Positions 27,777 through 36,059 of a stretch of DNA of 64,000 bases are shown piece by piece (the stretch's first letter is position 1; each line of letters starts with the position of its first letter). Under the pieces are notes generated by a model that worked only from the letters and a program-made list of their open reading frames with translations, did not search any database and was not told the DNA's origin. Origin of the DNA: Verrucomicrobiota bacterium. Lineage in GTDB: Bacteria > Verrucomicrobiota > Verrucomicrobiia > Verrucomicrobiales > Akkermansiaceae. The stretch lies in assembly GCA_026397725.1 (NCBI GenBank), contig JAPLUI010000069.1, forward strand, positions 1 to 64,000. The letters are read 5' to 3'. The position numbers and the translations under genes are program-made.

Positions 27777-29921
27777 ATGACAAACAATACGCATCGGTTA
27801 TCCGTCAATAAAGTCTTCGGGGCGGCTCTGCTTGCCCTGGGCCTATCGGCCTCGCTCAGTTCCGCCGCTGACCTTATGGTTGGCTTCCCCGGCAGGCTCT
27901 CCGCAGAAGATGCGAAGTCCTCGCTCGTGCCCATCACGACCGAAGCGGCCATGCGGAACGAGAAGGGTGAACCGATCTACGACTGTCTGGAACCGCATAT
28001 TTCCAAGTTCGGAGACACCTGGTACGCTTACGGTTTTACCATTCGAGAAAAGGACGTATTCGCTGCGACGTGTTATTCGTCCACGGATTTGAAGACCTGG
28101 ATCTTCCGAGCCAAATATCCAGTCGAGAAGCGCGGCATGCCGCTTTGGAATGTGCTCTACAACGCGAAGAACAAGGAATACGTGGGCTACGGCGCGGAAT
28201 ACGGGGATAAAATCCACGTTTACGCCAGTCCCAGTCCCATCGGTCCCTTCACGTACAAGAAGCCCATGTCGGCTGTTCTCGGCGGCCCCGGGGACCTGTT
28301 GATGTACCCGGACACCGATGGCAAGGCGTACCTGATCTACAACAAGTACCAAGGCGAGATCCCGCAGCGTTTCGCCTACATTTACCAACTCACCGATGAT
28401 TATTACGAAATCGTACCTTCTACCCTGTGCAACACCAGCAAGGTCATGGAAGGTTTCTGGATGATCAAACGCAACGGAACGTATTTTCTACTTGGGTCTG
28501 GCCTGGTTGCGTATGATGTGGACGACAATTTTTATCTAACCGCGCCAAGCCCCTTGGGGCCGTGGACGGACAAGGGCTACATTGCTCCTGTTGGCACGAA
28601 AACCTTCAAATCACAGACATTTCAGGGGCTGGACGTCACGGGTCCCAAGGGCACCGCGTATGTCTTCATCGGACATCGCTGGAAAACCCAAGTAGGCGGG
28701 TTGTGGGCCAATGCCACTTCGATCTGGCTGCCCTTGAAATTCACCAAGGATAATTTGATCGAAGAAATGAAGTGGTATGAGAACTGGGTGCTGGATACGG
28801 AGGGCGCGACCCTCGTGCCCCCTCCACCCCTGTCTCGGGCAAACCCGCAGGCGTCGTCCACCGTCAACGGCGAGTCAGCTCCCGCCAATGCGATCGACAG
28901 CGATCCGGCCACGGGTTGGTCCAGCGCGGGAACCAGCACTGCGAAATCGCGGGTGTTCAATGCTCTTTCCTACGGAGCGGTGGGCGACGACAAGACGGAC
29001 AACACCGAAGCGTTTTCGGCATGCCTCAAGGCAGTGGTCGCGGCCGGCGGTGGGAAGATGTATCTGCCGGATGGCGTCTATCGAGGCCGGATCATCATCC
29101 CTCCGGTTTCCAAGCCCATCCCGAGTTGGATCACCATCGAGATCATCGGCGAAAGCGAGCCAACACCCGTGTTTGGGACGGTCGGGTCCTTCCCGCTGCA
29201 GCAGAACGGCACCATCGTCAAAAGCCTGGCGACTTCGGGTGCCGCGGTCATCAGGGCCAGTCCGTCGCCCAACTCCGTCTTTGGCGCATTTTCCGCCGTC
29301 TATGTGGTCCTCCGCAACCTCGATGTAAGGACCTACGATAACCCGGCCATCGGCGGCATCGACCTCAACAACGCCATGCAGTGCCGACTCGAGAACGTCT
29401 TCGTCAACACCGGCGTCTACAGCGTGCAAGCCTCCCAGCCAACACATGGCACCAGCGGTGTGACCACTCCGGCGTGCAATAACGCCGCGTTAACCATCCT
29501 GCGGAACGTGGTCGTGACCGGATATAACACCGGCATCCTTGTCAACGAGCACACGGACAGAGATAACATCGTGGTGGCCGCCAACATCAACGGTTTGGAA
29601 TTTGTGCACGCCGCCCATGCCTCCCGCTTTGGACGGGTGGGCACATACCGCAACACCCATCACATCACCGTCTCGGGCAGGCACGGGTTTTCGATCAAAC
29701 AGATGAACACGGAACAACCGGGGCCGGGGCATACCGACAGCAATAATGAATGGCAGACGCTCGTCAGTGATGTTAACGACCCGAAGAATCTCGGTGTGGC
29801 CGATATCAACTACTGGGTTGTCGAAGGGGGTGTGGGTGTGGTCGAGAAGTTTACCCGTAACGGAGGCGCCTCGATCCAGGCCCGAAGGATCGGCTCCGGT
29901 ATCCATCAGGGGAAGGAATAA
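27777..29921 (+). CDS. Exported fusion: GH43-like propeller, partial discoidin segment, pectate-lyase-like beta-helix
   Basis: A 714-residue protein. A signal peptide (MTNNTHRLSVNKVFGAALLA... to SSAAD) is followed by a five-bladed-propeller region like GH43 (residues about 60-340; EPHISKFGDTWYAYGF, PGDLLMYPDTDGKAYLIYNK). A short CBM32/discoidin-like start (ASSTVNGESAPANAIDSDPA) is cut after about 35 residues and joined to a pectate_lyase_3 helix (VFNALSYGAVGDDKTDNTEA, residues about 390-690). The abrupt truncation of the discoidin segment suggests a recent fusion of two genes. The likely role is binding or cutting of plant- or algal-type polysaccharides outside the cell. Confidence 0.7.
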   Translation: MTNNTHRLSVNKVFGAALLALGLSASLSSAADLMVGFPGRLSAEDAKSSLVPITTEAAMRNEKGEPIYDCLEPHISKFGDTWYAYGFTIREKDVFAATCYSSTDLKTWIFRAKYPVEKRGMPLWNVLYNAKNKEYVGYGAEYGDKIHVYASPSPIGPFTYKKPMSAVLGGPGDLLMYPDTDGKAYLIYNKYQGEIPQRFAYIYQLTDDYYEIVPSTLCNTSKVMEGFWMIKRNGTYFLLGSGLVAYDVDDNFYLTAPSPLGPWTDKGYIAPVGTKTFKSQTFQGLDVTGPKGTAYVFIGHRWKTQVGGLWANATSIWLPLKFTKDNLIEEMKWYENWVLDTEGATLVPPPPLSRANPQASSTVNGESAPANAIDSDPATGWSSAGTSTAKSRVFNALSYGAVGDDKTDNTEAFSACLKAVVAAGGGKMYLPDGVYRGRIIIPPVSKPIPSWITIEIIGESEPTPVFGTVGSFPLQQNGTIVKSLATSGAAVIRASPSPNSVFGAFSAVYVVLRNLDVRTYDNPAIGGIDLNNAMQCRLENVFVNTGVYSVQASQPTHGTSGVTTPACNNAALTILRNVVVTGYNTGILVNEHTDRDNIVVAANINGLEFVHAAHASRFGRVGTYRNTHHITVSGRHGFSIKQMNTEQPGPGHTDSNNEWQTLVSDVNDPKNLGVADINYWVVEGGVGVVEKFTRNGGASIQARRIGSGIHQGKE

Positions 29922-29925
29922 ACAA

Positions 29926-31404
29926 ATGAAACAGGCAATGAATCGTGTGAAGAATGTGTTATCAGTTGTGGCGGTTCTGATGGTTGCCGTCATGATGCTG
30001 TCGTCAATCCCGGCGGCTGGGGCTGGAGAGAGCCAGTCGCCGGCCGGGCTGATTTCGGTTGACTTCTCCAGTGGGGCGGGGCGGATCAAGGCGATCAACG
30101 GGGTGAACAATGGGCCGGCACGGTTAGGGAGTCATCAGGCCGACATGGTATCTCGGCACAAGGAGGCCGGTTTCCCAAGTGTGCGATTGCACGATTGTTA
30201 CTGGCCGAATCCGACTGTGGTGGATGTTCCGGCGATCTTCCCGCTCTTCCATGCCGATGCCGATGATCCGAAGAACTATGTTTTCGCGCCGACGGATCGC
30301 TATTTGGAGCCGATTGCAGAGCGTGGTGTTCAGATTGTCTATCGGCTGGGCGTCAGCATTGAGCACATGACGGCGTTCCAAACGCAACCGCCGGCGGACT
30401 ATGAGAAGTGGGCCAAAATCTGCGTGAATATCATTCGCCATTACAATGACGGGTGGGCGAATGGGAAGCGGTGGGGCATCAAATACTTCGAGATCTGGAA
30501 TGAACCAGATATCGGGGGTGCGATGTGGCAGGGGACCCCGCAGCAGTATTTCGAGTTGTATCAAGTCTCCGTGAAGGCCTTGAAAGCGTATAACCCCGAG
30601 CTAAAAATCGGGAATCAGGTGTCCTATGGGACGGGAAAGTTTGCGCAACAGTTTCTGGCATATTGCCGGGATCAGAAATTGCCGTTGGATTTTTTCAGTT
30701 GGCACCAATACCTTTCAGCACCATCCGTTTTCGTCGGCAATGCCCGGGCGGTGCGCAGTCTGCTGGATACAAATGGTTTCAATCACGTCGAATCATTCTG
30801 TACCGAGTGGAAACCGATGCTGGCGGGATTTGGGGAGGTAGCCTGGTCACCGAATAAGCCGGCCGGGAGTGCTCGTGCGGCGTTTGACCGAAACCGGAAT
30901 CATGAGGCTGCCGCCTTTGCCGCAGCGACGCTGATGCTGATGCAGGATGCGCCGCTGGACATGGCGCATTTTTATACGGCGGACAGTTCGCCGTGGAGCA
31001 TGTTTGACGAGTATGGCGTTCCGGGAAAGGTGTTTTTCGCCTTCAAAGCCTTTCACCAATTATTGCAGACCCCCAATCGGGTGACCGTCACCGGCCTTCT
31101 GGGCGCGGATGCGTTGACGCTTGTCGCCGGGCTTTCCGACGACAGGAAAACCGCCGCCTTGTTGGTGAGCAATTACCGGTGGAGCCAGAGCCGGCACAGT
31201 ATTTTGCTGAAGAACCTTCCATGGACGGGCAAGACCCGAATGGAATCGTTGCAAATCGACGCGACCCATGAACTTCAGCCCACGGACAAGGTGGAGTACG
31301 ATCCCGTAACCGCTACTCTCAAGCTGAACATGCTAGAGTCCACCGTGCTGTTCATTCGCCTGAGTCAGTCCACTGAAGTTGGACGGGAAGCCGCTGGAGG
31401 TTAG
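29926..31404 (+). CDS. GH39-like glycoside hydrolase, exported
   Basis: A 492-residue clan-A hydrolase. Start ATG 29926 is preceded by GGGGAAGGAATAAACAA (good ribosome binding site) and opens a signal peptide (NVLSVVAVLMVAVMMLSSIP). The acid/base glutamate is in EIWNEPD (about residue 193) and the nucleophile in FCTEWKP (about 291), as in GH39 beta-xylosidases. The last 11 residues (STEVGREAAGG) are out-of-frame translation of a copied GH116 gene tail, so the original stop was lost. It probably acts on xylo- or related oligosaccharides in the periplasm or outside. Confidence 0.78.
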   Translation: MKQAMNRVKNVLSVVAVLMVAVMMLSSIPAAGAGESQSPAGLISVDFSSGAGRIKAINGVNNGPARLGSHQADMVSRHKEAGFPSVRLHDCYWPNPTVVDVPAIFPLFHADADDPKNYVFAPTDRYLEPIAERGVQIVYRLGVSIEHMTAFQTQPPADYEKWAKICVNIIRHYNDGWANGKRWGIKYFEIWNEPDIGGAMWQGTPQQYFELYQVSVKALKAYNPELKIGNQVSYGTGKFAQQFLAYCRDQKLPLDFFSWHQYLSAPSVFVGNARAVRSLLDTNGFNHVESFCTEWKPMLAGFGEVAWSPNKPAGSARAAFDRNRNHEAAAFAAATLMLMQDAPLDMAHFYTADSSPWSMFDEYGVPGKVFFAFKAFHQLLQTPNRVTVTGLLGADALTLVAGLSDDRKTAALLVSNYRWSQSRHSILLKNLPWTGKTRMESLQIDATHELQPTDKVEYDPVTATLKLNMLESTVLFIRLSQSTEVGREAAGG

Positions 31405-31420
31405 GATCGGAAGCAAGTAG
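31374..31420 (+). repeat. Copy of the GH116-like gene's 3' end
   Basis: These 47 bases are nearly identical to 27718-27764, which encode KLDGKPLEVRIGSK-stop. Here they sit out of frame at the end of the GH39-like gene. They mark a lost second copy of a GH116-like gene, or a template switch. Confidence 0.8.
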
Positions 31421-31447
31421 TGTCAGAATGATTCAAAGGAAGAAGAA

Positions 31448-31489
31448 ATGATACAGACAAAGAAACGTGTAAAGAATGTGTTACAATGA
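31448..31489 (+). pseudogene. Orphan signal-peptide start
   Basis: ATG 31448 with GAAGAAGAA upstream encodes MIQTKKRVKNVLQ-stop, a close relative of the start of the GH39-like protein (MKQAMNRVKNVLS). It is a gene beginning with nothing behind it; the rest of the gene is missing. Confidence 0.5.
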
Positions 31490-31577
31490 AAGCCTAGCCC
31501 TTGACCGGTGTTTGCGCGAAGGTTTCCTGAAGGCAAGGTAGCTTCATTTAGATGAAAGGACGTTTTCCTATAACGAA

Positions 31578-33038
31578 ATGACAATGAAAGCATCGATCAA
31601 AGAAAGAAAATTGATGAAACTATATTGTTTTGCCGCACTGTGTGCCGCAGGTTTGACAATGGCGAGGCAATCGACTGGAGAAGAATTGCCCGTTTCAGTT
31701 CAGTTGGATCCGGCGAAGGTCATCTGTCAGAAGTTTCTGGGGTTCGGTGCCGAGTGGGACTCCAATAGCTATAACGACAGTGGAGTCACTGACGCGGATT
31801 TCACAATTATTAGCAAACGGGTGGAATGGATGCGGCTGCCCATCGCGCGAATCATGATGCAGAGCAAATGGTGCTACAAGGGGAACGGCCGGTACGACTG
31901 GAATGACCCTCAGATGAAAGCGCTCTATCGGCATCTGGACGTCTGTCAGAAACTCGGGACAACGGTGTTGCTTACCGACTGGGGAGTTGAACGGGACTGG
32001 CTGAAGACTCCTGATGTGGCAGGGATGGAAGCCCCGAAGTACGCCGAGATCGTTTCGACCTATATGGACTATCTCCTGAACACAAAGAAATACACATGCA
32101 TCAAGTATTTCATCCTGGTGAACGAACCGAACCTGGAAACCAATGATTGGAACCGCTGGAAGAAGGGAGTGGAGAATGTTGCGGCCGCGTTTCGAGCGAA
32201 AGGACTCGATGGCAAGGTCGCGCAAATGGGCTCTGATCAATCATGCGGGGATGATTGGCACCGGAATGCGGTTGACCAACTTCAGGGCACTTTGGGCGCC
32301 TATGACATCCACCACTATGCCACCGAAGAACTGGTGCGTACGGGTAGACTATTCGACTACTACAAAAAGAACTGGGAGTATGCGTTGTCGCGAGATCCCA
32401 AGGCCAAGGACAAACCGTTCGTCGTCGCCGAGGCCGGGTGCTTTGCCCCGGGATTCAGTGCCGGCAACAATCCGCTCCATCTTGATTCCCGCTATGGAGT
32501 TCTCATGAGCGACTATGCCGTCCAAGCCGCCAATGCCGGGTCCTGGGCTGTCCTGGCGTGGATGTTGGATGACGATTCCCATCGAGGATTCACCTGGGGC
32601 ATGTGGAAGAACCGCAGTGAGGGTTTAGCCACGAAGCCGTGGTTCTACACATGGTCTCTGCTGTCCCGCTGTTTTCCCGCCGGGGCAACGATCATTCGGG
32701 CCGATTTGACTTCGGGCGACGTGCGGGTTTTGGCAGCCAACTGGGATGATAAGAAGTCCTCTGAAGAATGTTCCTGGAGCTTCTGTATCGTGAATCGAGC
32801 CGATTCGTCGAGGACTGTACGTTTGCAAATGACGGGCGGCCCACGCCTGAGTCTGAACCGATACGTCTTCAGCAAGACATCAGCAATAATCGATAAGGAT
32901 GGATTCCCGGTGGCTTTGGAAAAGCTGACTTGCAATCTCGCCTCCGGCGTTAACTTCTTATGTGAAGCGAACAGTGTGTGTATTCTCAGTTCTATAGGCG
33001 ACGAAAGGCAAAAGGTTGAGAGTGCCTCACGCCGTTAA
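31578..33038 (+). CDS. Clan-A glycoside hydrolase (GH5/GH30/GH39-like), exported
   Basis: Up to 486 residues; ATG 31614 (MKLYCFAALCAAGL) begins the apparent signal peptide. A TIM barrel follows with GFGAEWDSNSYND near the start, the acid/base segment YFILVNEPNLE (about residue 190 of the long form) and a likely nucleophile in FVVAEAGCF (about 280). A beta-sandwich of about 130 residues closes the protein. The fold is clear but the family (GH5, GH30 or GH39) cannot be settled by eye. It lies within a same-strand run of exported hydrolases. Confidence 0.65.
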   Translation: MTMKASIKERKLMKLYCFAALCAAGLTMARQSTGEELPVSVQLDPAKVICQKFLGFGAEWDSNSYNDSGVTDADFTIISKRVEWMRLPIARIMMQSKWCYKGNGRYDWNDPQMKALYRHLDVCQKLGTTVLLTDWGVERDWLKTPDVAGMEAPKYAEIVSTYMDYLLNTKKYTCIKYFILVNEPNLETNDWNRWKKGVENVAAAFRAKGLDGKVAQMGSDQSCGDDWHRNAVDQLQGTLGAYDIHHYATEELVRTGRLFDYYKKNWEYALSRDPKAKDKPFVVAEAGCFAPGFSAGNNPLHLDSRYGVLMSDYAVQAANAGSWAVLAWMLDDDSHRGFTWGMWKNRSEGLATKPWFYTWSLLSRCFPAGATIIRADLTSGDVRVLAANWDDKKSSEECSWSFCIVNRADSSRTVRLQMTGGPRLSLNRYVFSKTSAIIDKDGFPVALEKLTCNLASGVNFLCEANSVCILSSIGDERQKVESASRR

Positions 33039-33067
33039 CAGAGAGGAAACCTAATAGAGATAAATCA

Positions 33068-34849
33068 ATGAGAAACATACAAAAAGAACTGAATCATATA
33101 ACTTCCGCACTGTGTCTTCTTGCTGTAGCGTTACCATGGCTTGCGGTGTGTGCTGCTGTTCAAGTGGATGGAGACGTGAAAGACAGCTCAAGTGCTGCTG
33201 CCGTGAAGTCGGTCCGTCTGATCCTGCCGTCGCGACCCGGCCCGGTGGTGGAGAATACGGGCAAGGTTTTTACGCGGCAGGTGCAGCAGCGCTGCGAGGC
33301 CAAGGTTGTCATGTCCGGCAAGGCACCGCTGACGGTGGAGCTTGTTGTAGAGAAGGGCATCGGCGCGGAAGGCTACCGCATCGAGGACCGCACGGGCGGC
33401 GGCGTCCGCATTGCGGGCAATGACGAGCGGGGTCTTGTCGCCGGGGTCGGGAAGTTCTTGCGGACGTCGCGTTACGACAAGGGCGGCTTGACGCCCGGGA
33501 CGTGGCGCGGCACATCGGCGCCGACCCGGCAGGTGCGGGGCATCTACTTCGCAACCCACTTCAATAATTATTACCAGGAAGCTCCCGTCGAGATGATCGA
33601 ACGGTATGTGGAGGACCTTGCGCTGTGGGGGTTCAACGAGCTGGTGGTGTGGTATGACATGCACCACTTCGACGGGGCCGATGATCCGAAAGCCGTGGAG
33701 TTCCGGAAACGGCTGCATGCCGTCATGGCGGCGGCGAAGCGGGTCGGCATGGACGTGTCGCTCGGGGTCATCGGCAACGAGGCTTACAACAACTCGCCGG
33801 CGGAACTGCGGGCTGCGCCTGGAGTCGGGCGTGGCGGCTACTACCCGTGCGCCGTCTGCCCGAGCAAGCCGGAGGGGATGAAGTATATCCTGAAGGTCCT
33901 CGGTGAGGAGTTTGACTGGGCGGCTGATCTCAAGCCCCGGTTTGTCTGGATCTGGCCCTACGACCAGGGCAGTTGCGGCTGCGGGGCGTGCAATCCGTGG
34001 GGTTCGAACGGCTTCATGAAGTGCGTCACAGAGGTGGGCAAGCTCGCCCGCGAAAAATTGCCGGGAACGAAGATCGTCCTCTCCACGTGGATGATCGACA
34101 ACAACGAATGGGGCGGGATCAAGGAACAGCTCGCACGGACCAAGGGTCTGGCAGACGAGATTCTACTTGAGCCTTCCTGCGGTCCCGGGATTGATCCAAA
34201 AGAGCTTGGCCTGCCGATCATCGGCTTTCCCGAGATCAGCATGCACAATACATTCCCGTGGGGCGGGTTCGGCGCCACGCCGCTGACCGCCCATTCGCAG
34301 GGCCAATGGAATGCGGCCAAGGGCATTTCAAGCGGCGGGTTCCCATATTCCGAGGGGATTTACGAGGACCTAACAAAAGTGGTCTACAGTCAGTTCTATT
34401 GGAATGATCAACCTGCCGCAGAGACGGTGAAGGAATATATCGCCTTTGAGTTTTCGCCGGATGTCGTTGGGGATGTCGCGGGTGTCGTCAAGACACTCGA
34501 ACAGAACCATCATTGTCGTTGGTGGCCGGGCGAGTTGGAAGGCGTGAAGCTTGAAATGGACTGGTTCCCGTCTAAAGGCGCGAAGCCGCAGGCCGATCCC
34601 GGAGCGGAAGAGGCATATGCCGCGATGCAGCGGATTGACGGATTGCTGACGCCCCAGGCGAAGAGCGCCTGGCGCTGGCGGCAGCTCTATCTGCGGGCGT
34701 TGCTAGACGCCGAGTTGAAGACCAACGGTGGCAAGCCGAATGACCGGTGCAACGAGGCCTTTGCCGAACTGATCAAAATCTATCACGCGGAGAACGCCAA
34801 TCCGGTCGTCCGGCCTCCGCTGCCGAAGGACAATCAGAGAAAGAGGTGA
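33068..34849 (+). CDS. GH20b/DUF4838-like glycoside hydrolase, exported
   Basis: A 593-residue protein with signal peptide (ALCLLAVALPWLAVCAA). Residues about 45-150 resemble the zincin-like N-terminal domain that precedes the barrel in hexosaminidases and alpha-glucuronidases (GYRIEDRTGGGVRIAGNDER). The barrel follows with RGIYFATHFNNYYQ, a CxxC-rich loop (GSCGCGACNPWG) and EPSCGPG. AGAGAGGAAAC upstream gives a plausible ribosome site. The substrate is unknown. A short stretch (EMDWFPSK) recurs at 55271. The protein appears complete. Confidence 0.65.
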   Translation: MRNIQKELNHITSALCLLAVALPWLAVCAAVQVDGDVKDSSSAAAVKSVRLILPSRPGPVVENTGKVFTRQVQQRCEAKVVMSGKAPLTVELVVEKGIGAEGYRIEDRTGGGVRIAGNDERGLVAGVGKFLRTSRYDKGGLTPGTWRGTSAPTRQVRGIYFATHFNNYYQEAPVEMIERYVEDLALWGFNELVVWYDMHHFDGADDPKAVEFRKRLHAVMAAAKRVGMDVSLGVIGNEAYNNSPAELRAAPGVGRGGYYPCAVCPSKPEGMKYILKVLGEEFDWAADLKPRFVWIWPYDQGSCGCGACNPWGSNGFMKCVTEVGKLAREKLPGTKIVLSTWMIDNNEWGGIKEQLARTKGLADEILLEPSCGPGIDPKELGLPIIGFPEISMHNTFPWGGFGATPLTAHSQGQWNAAKGISSGGFPYSEGIYEDLTKVVYSQFYWNDQPAAETVKEYIAFEFSPDVVGDVAGVVKTLEQNHHCRWWPGELEGVKLEMDWFPSKGAKPQADPGAEEAYAAMQRIDGLLTPQAKSAWRWRQLYLRALLDAELKTNGGKPNDRCNEAFAELIKIYHAENANPVVRPPLPKDNQRKR

Positions 34850-34880
34850 AACAAATCACAAAAAGAAAGGAAGAGAACAA

Positions 34881-35288
34881 ATGAAGAAGCTAACAACATT
34901 CACCCTCACTGCTTTGCTGCTGGCGCCGCTCGCTGCGCTCCACGCCCGTGCGGCTGAACGAACGACTGTCGGGGCCATCCGCTGGGATGCGTGGTTTGCT
35001 GACACGGTGAATCCGTACGAAAAGAATCTGGCGGACAAACAATGGCACGGGCGCTTGCCGTTCTTTGCCAAGATCATCTCGGAAACGAAGGTTGAGGTGC
35101 GCGGAGACACTCAGGCGGCGGTGGATCAGGAGATTGAGGCTAAGACCATGTTGATCTACGCGTGGAACGAGGTGGATGAAGGCGGCTGGCTCGTCCCGGA
35201 TAAGGGACGGGGTACCGCCAAGCTGGATGAGATCCGCAAGGTGGTGGATGAGCGGAAGAAAGTAAAATCACCGGCAGCAACTCCATGA
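34881..35288 (+). CDS. WbsX/GH99-like protein reduced to its two ends
   Basis: A 135-residue exported protein whose signal peptide is TLTALLLAPLAALHARAA. Residues about 30-90 (GAIRWDAWFADTVNPYEKNL, LPFFAKIISETKVEVRGDTQ) are the start of a WbsX/GH99-like enzyme as I recall the family. Residues about 92-130 (TMLIYAWNEVDEGGWLVPDK) are its C-terminal end. Some 250-300 residues of barrel between them are missing, in frame at DQEIE-AKTML. It is unlikely to be catalytic. It overlaps the next gene by 4 bases. Confidence 0.6.
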   Translation: MKKLTTFTLTALLLAPLAALHARAAERTTVGAIRWDAWFADTVNPYEKNLADKQWHGRLPFFAKIISETKVEVRGDTQAAVDQEIEAKTMLIYAWNEVDEGGWLVPDKGRGTAKLDEIRKVVDERKKVKSPAATP

Positions 35289-36022
35289 AGAAAACAATGA
35301 GCGCATTCATAGTCTTGACCATGACCTCGGTCGTGGTACGGGGTGCGGAAACCTGGCGGCCCGCCGAATTTGCATTCACGGCCTTGGGAACCTACGAGAA
35401 ACCCTGCGTGGAGGTGGCACTCTCCGCGGTCTTCAAAGGGCCGGCCGGCGCGTCGTTGCGTGTTAACGGCTTCTGGGACGGCGGCACGTCATGGAAGGTC
35501 CGCTTCACGCCCAGCGCGCCCGGCGAGTGGACGTATGAGACAGCCTGCAATGTCGCCGACACCGGATTGGCCGGAAAGAAAGGCGCATTCACGGCGCAAC
35601 CGGCCACGGGAGAGAACCCGCTTAGCCGGCACGGCGGCATCCTGCGCATCAGCGCGGACCATCGCTACCTGAGCTATCTTCGCAAGTGCTACGAATCCGT
35701 CGAGTGGTGGAAACTGTCACCGCGTCCGGACGCGGTGGAATTCCCGGGCAAGCTCAGCGACGCCACACGTCCGCTGGCCAAGTCCGACGGCGATGCGGTC
35801 CACCTCGTCTGGTTCCCGAAAGGCAGCGGTTCCAAGGTGTCGGCTGTGTTCAACCTGGCTGACCCAACCGGCACCGGGAGTTACATGGCAATGTGGTTCA
35901 ATCCGCGCAGCGGTAACGGGATAAAACTCGCTGCCAAGCTCGCCGTCACCATTGGCAAGTGCCCGTTGCCGGAGCGACCTGACGACGAGGACTGGGTCTT
36001 GATTATGAGGCGAGGTGACTAA
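35285..36022 (+). CDS. DUF5060 protein with the DUF4038-type barrel missing
   Basis: A 245-residue exported protein overlapping the previous stop (ATGA). Residues about 25-110 form a DUF5060 beta domain (WRPAEFAFTALGTYEKPCVE, GEWTYETAC). After HGGILRISADHRYLSY a DUF4038 TIM barrel would be expected (GDTWW-type start). Instead the sequence goes to LRKCYESVEWWKLSPRPDAV and a C-terminal collagen-binding-like beta domain. The gap is in frame. Without the barrel it could at most bind carbohydrate. Confidence 0.6.
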   Translation: MKKTMSAFIVLTMTSVVVRGAETWRPAEFAFTALGTYEKPCVEVALSAVFKGPAGASLRVNGFWDGGTSWKVRFTPSAPGEWTYETACNVADTGLAGKKGAFTAQPATGENPLSRHGGILRISADHRYLSYLRKCYESVEWWKLSPRPDAVEFPGKLSDATRPLAKSDGDAVHLVWFPKGSGSKVSAVFNLADPTGTGSYMAMWFNPRSGNGIKLAAKLAVTIGKCPLPERPDDEDWVLIMRRGD

Positions 36023-36059
36023 CCTGCCGGATCCAATCCACACTCCCGGAAACTGTCAA

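Noticed and set aside
29746..29925. 60-residue N-terminal extension of the GH39-like protein
   Set aside because: It overlaps the previous gene in another frame; ATG 29926 has a good ribosome site and begins a signal peptide.
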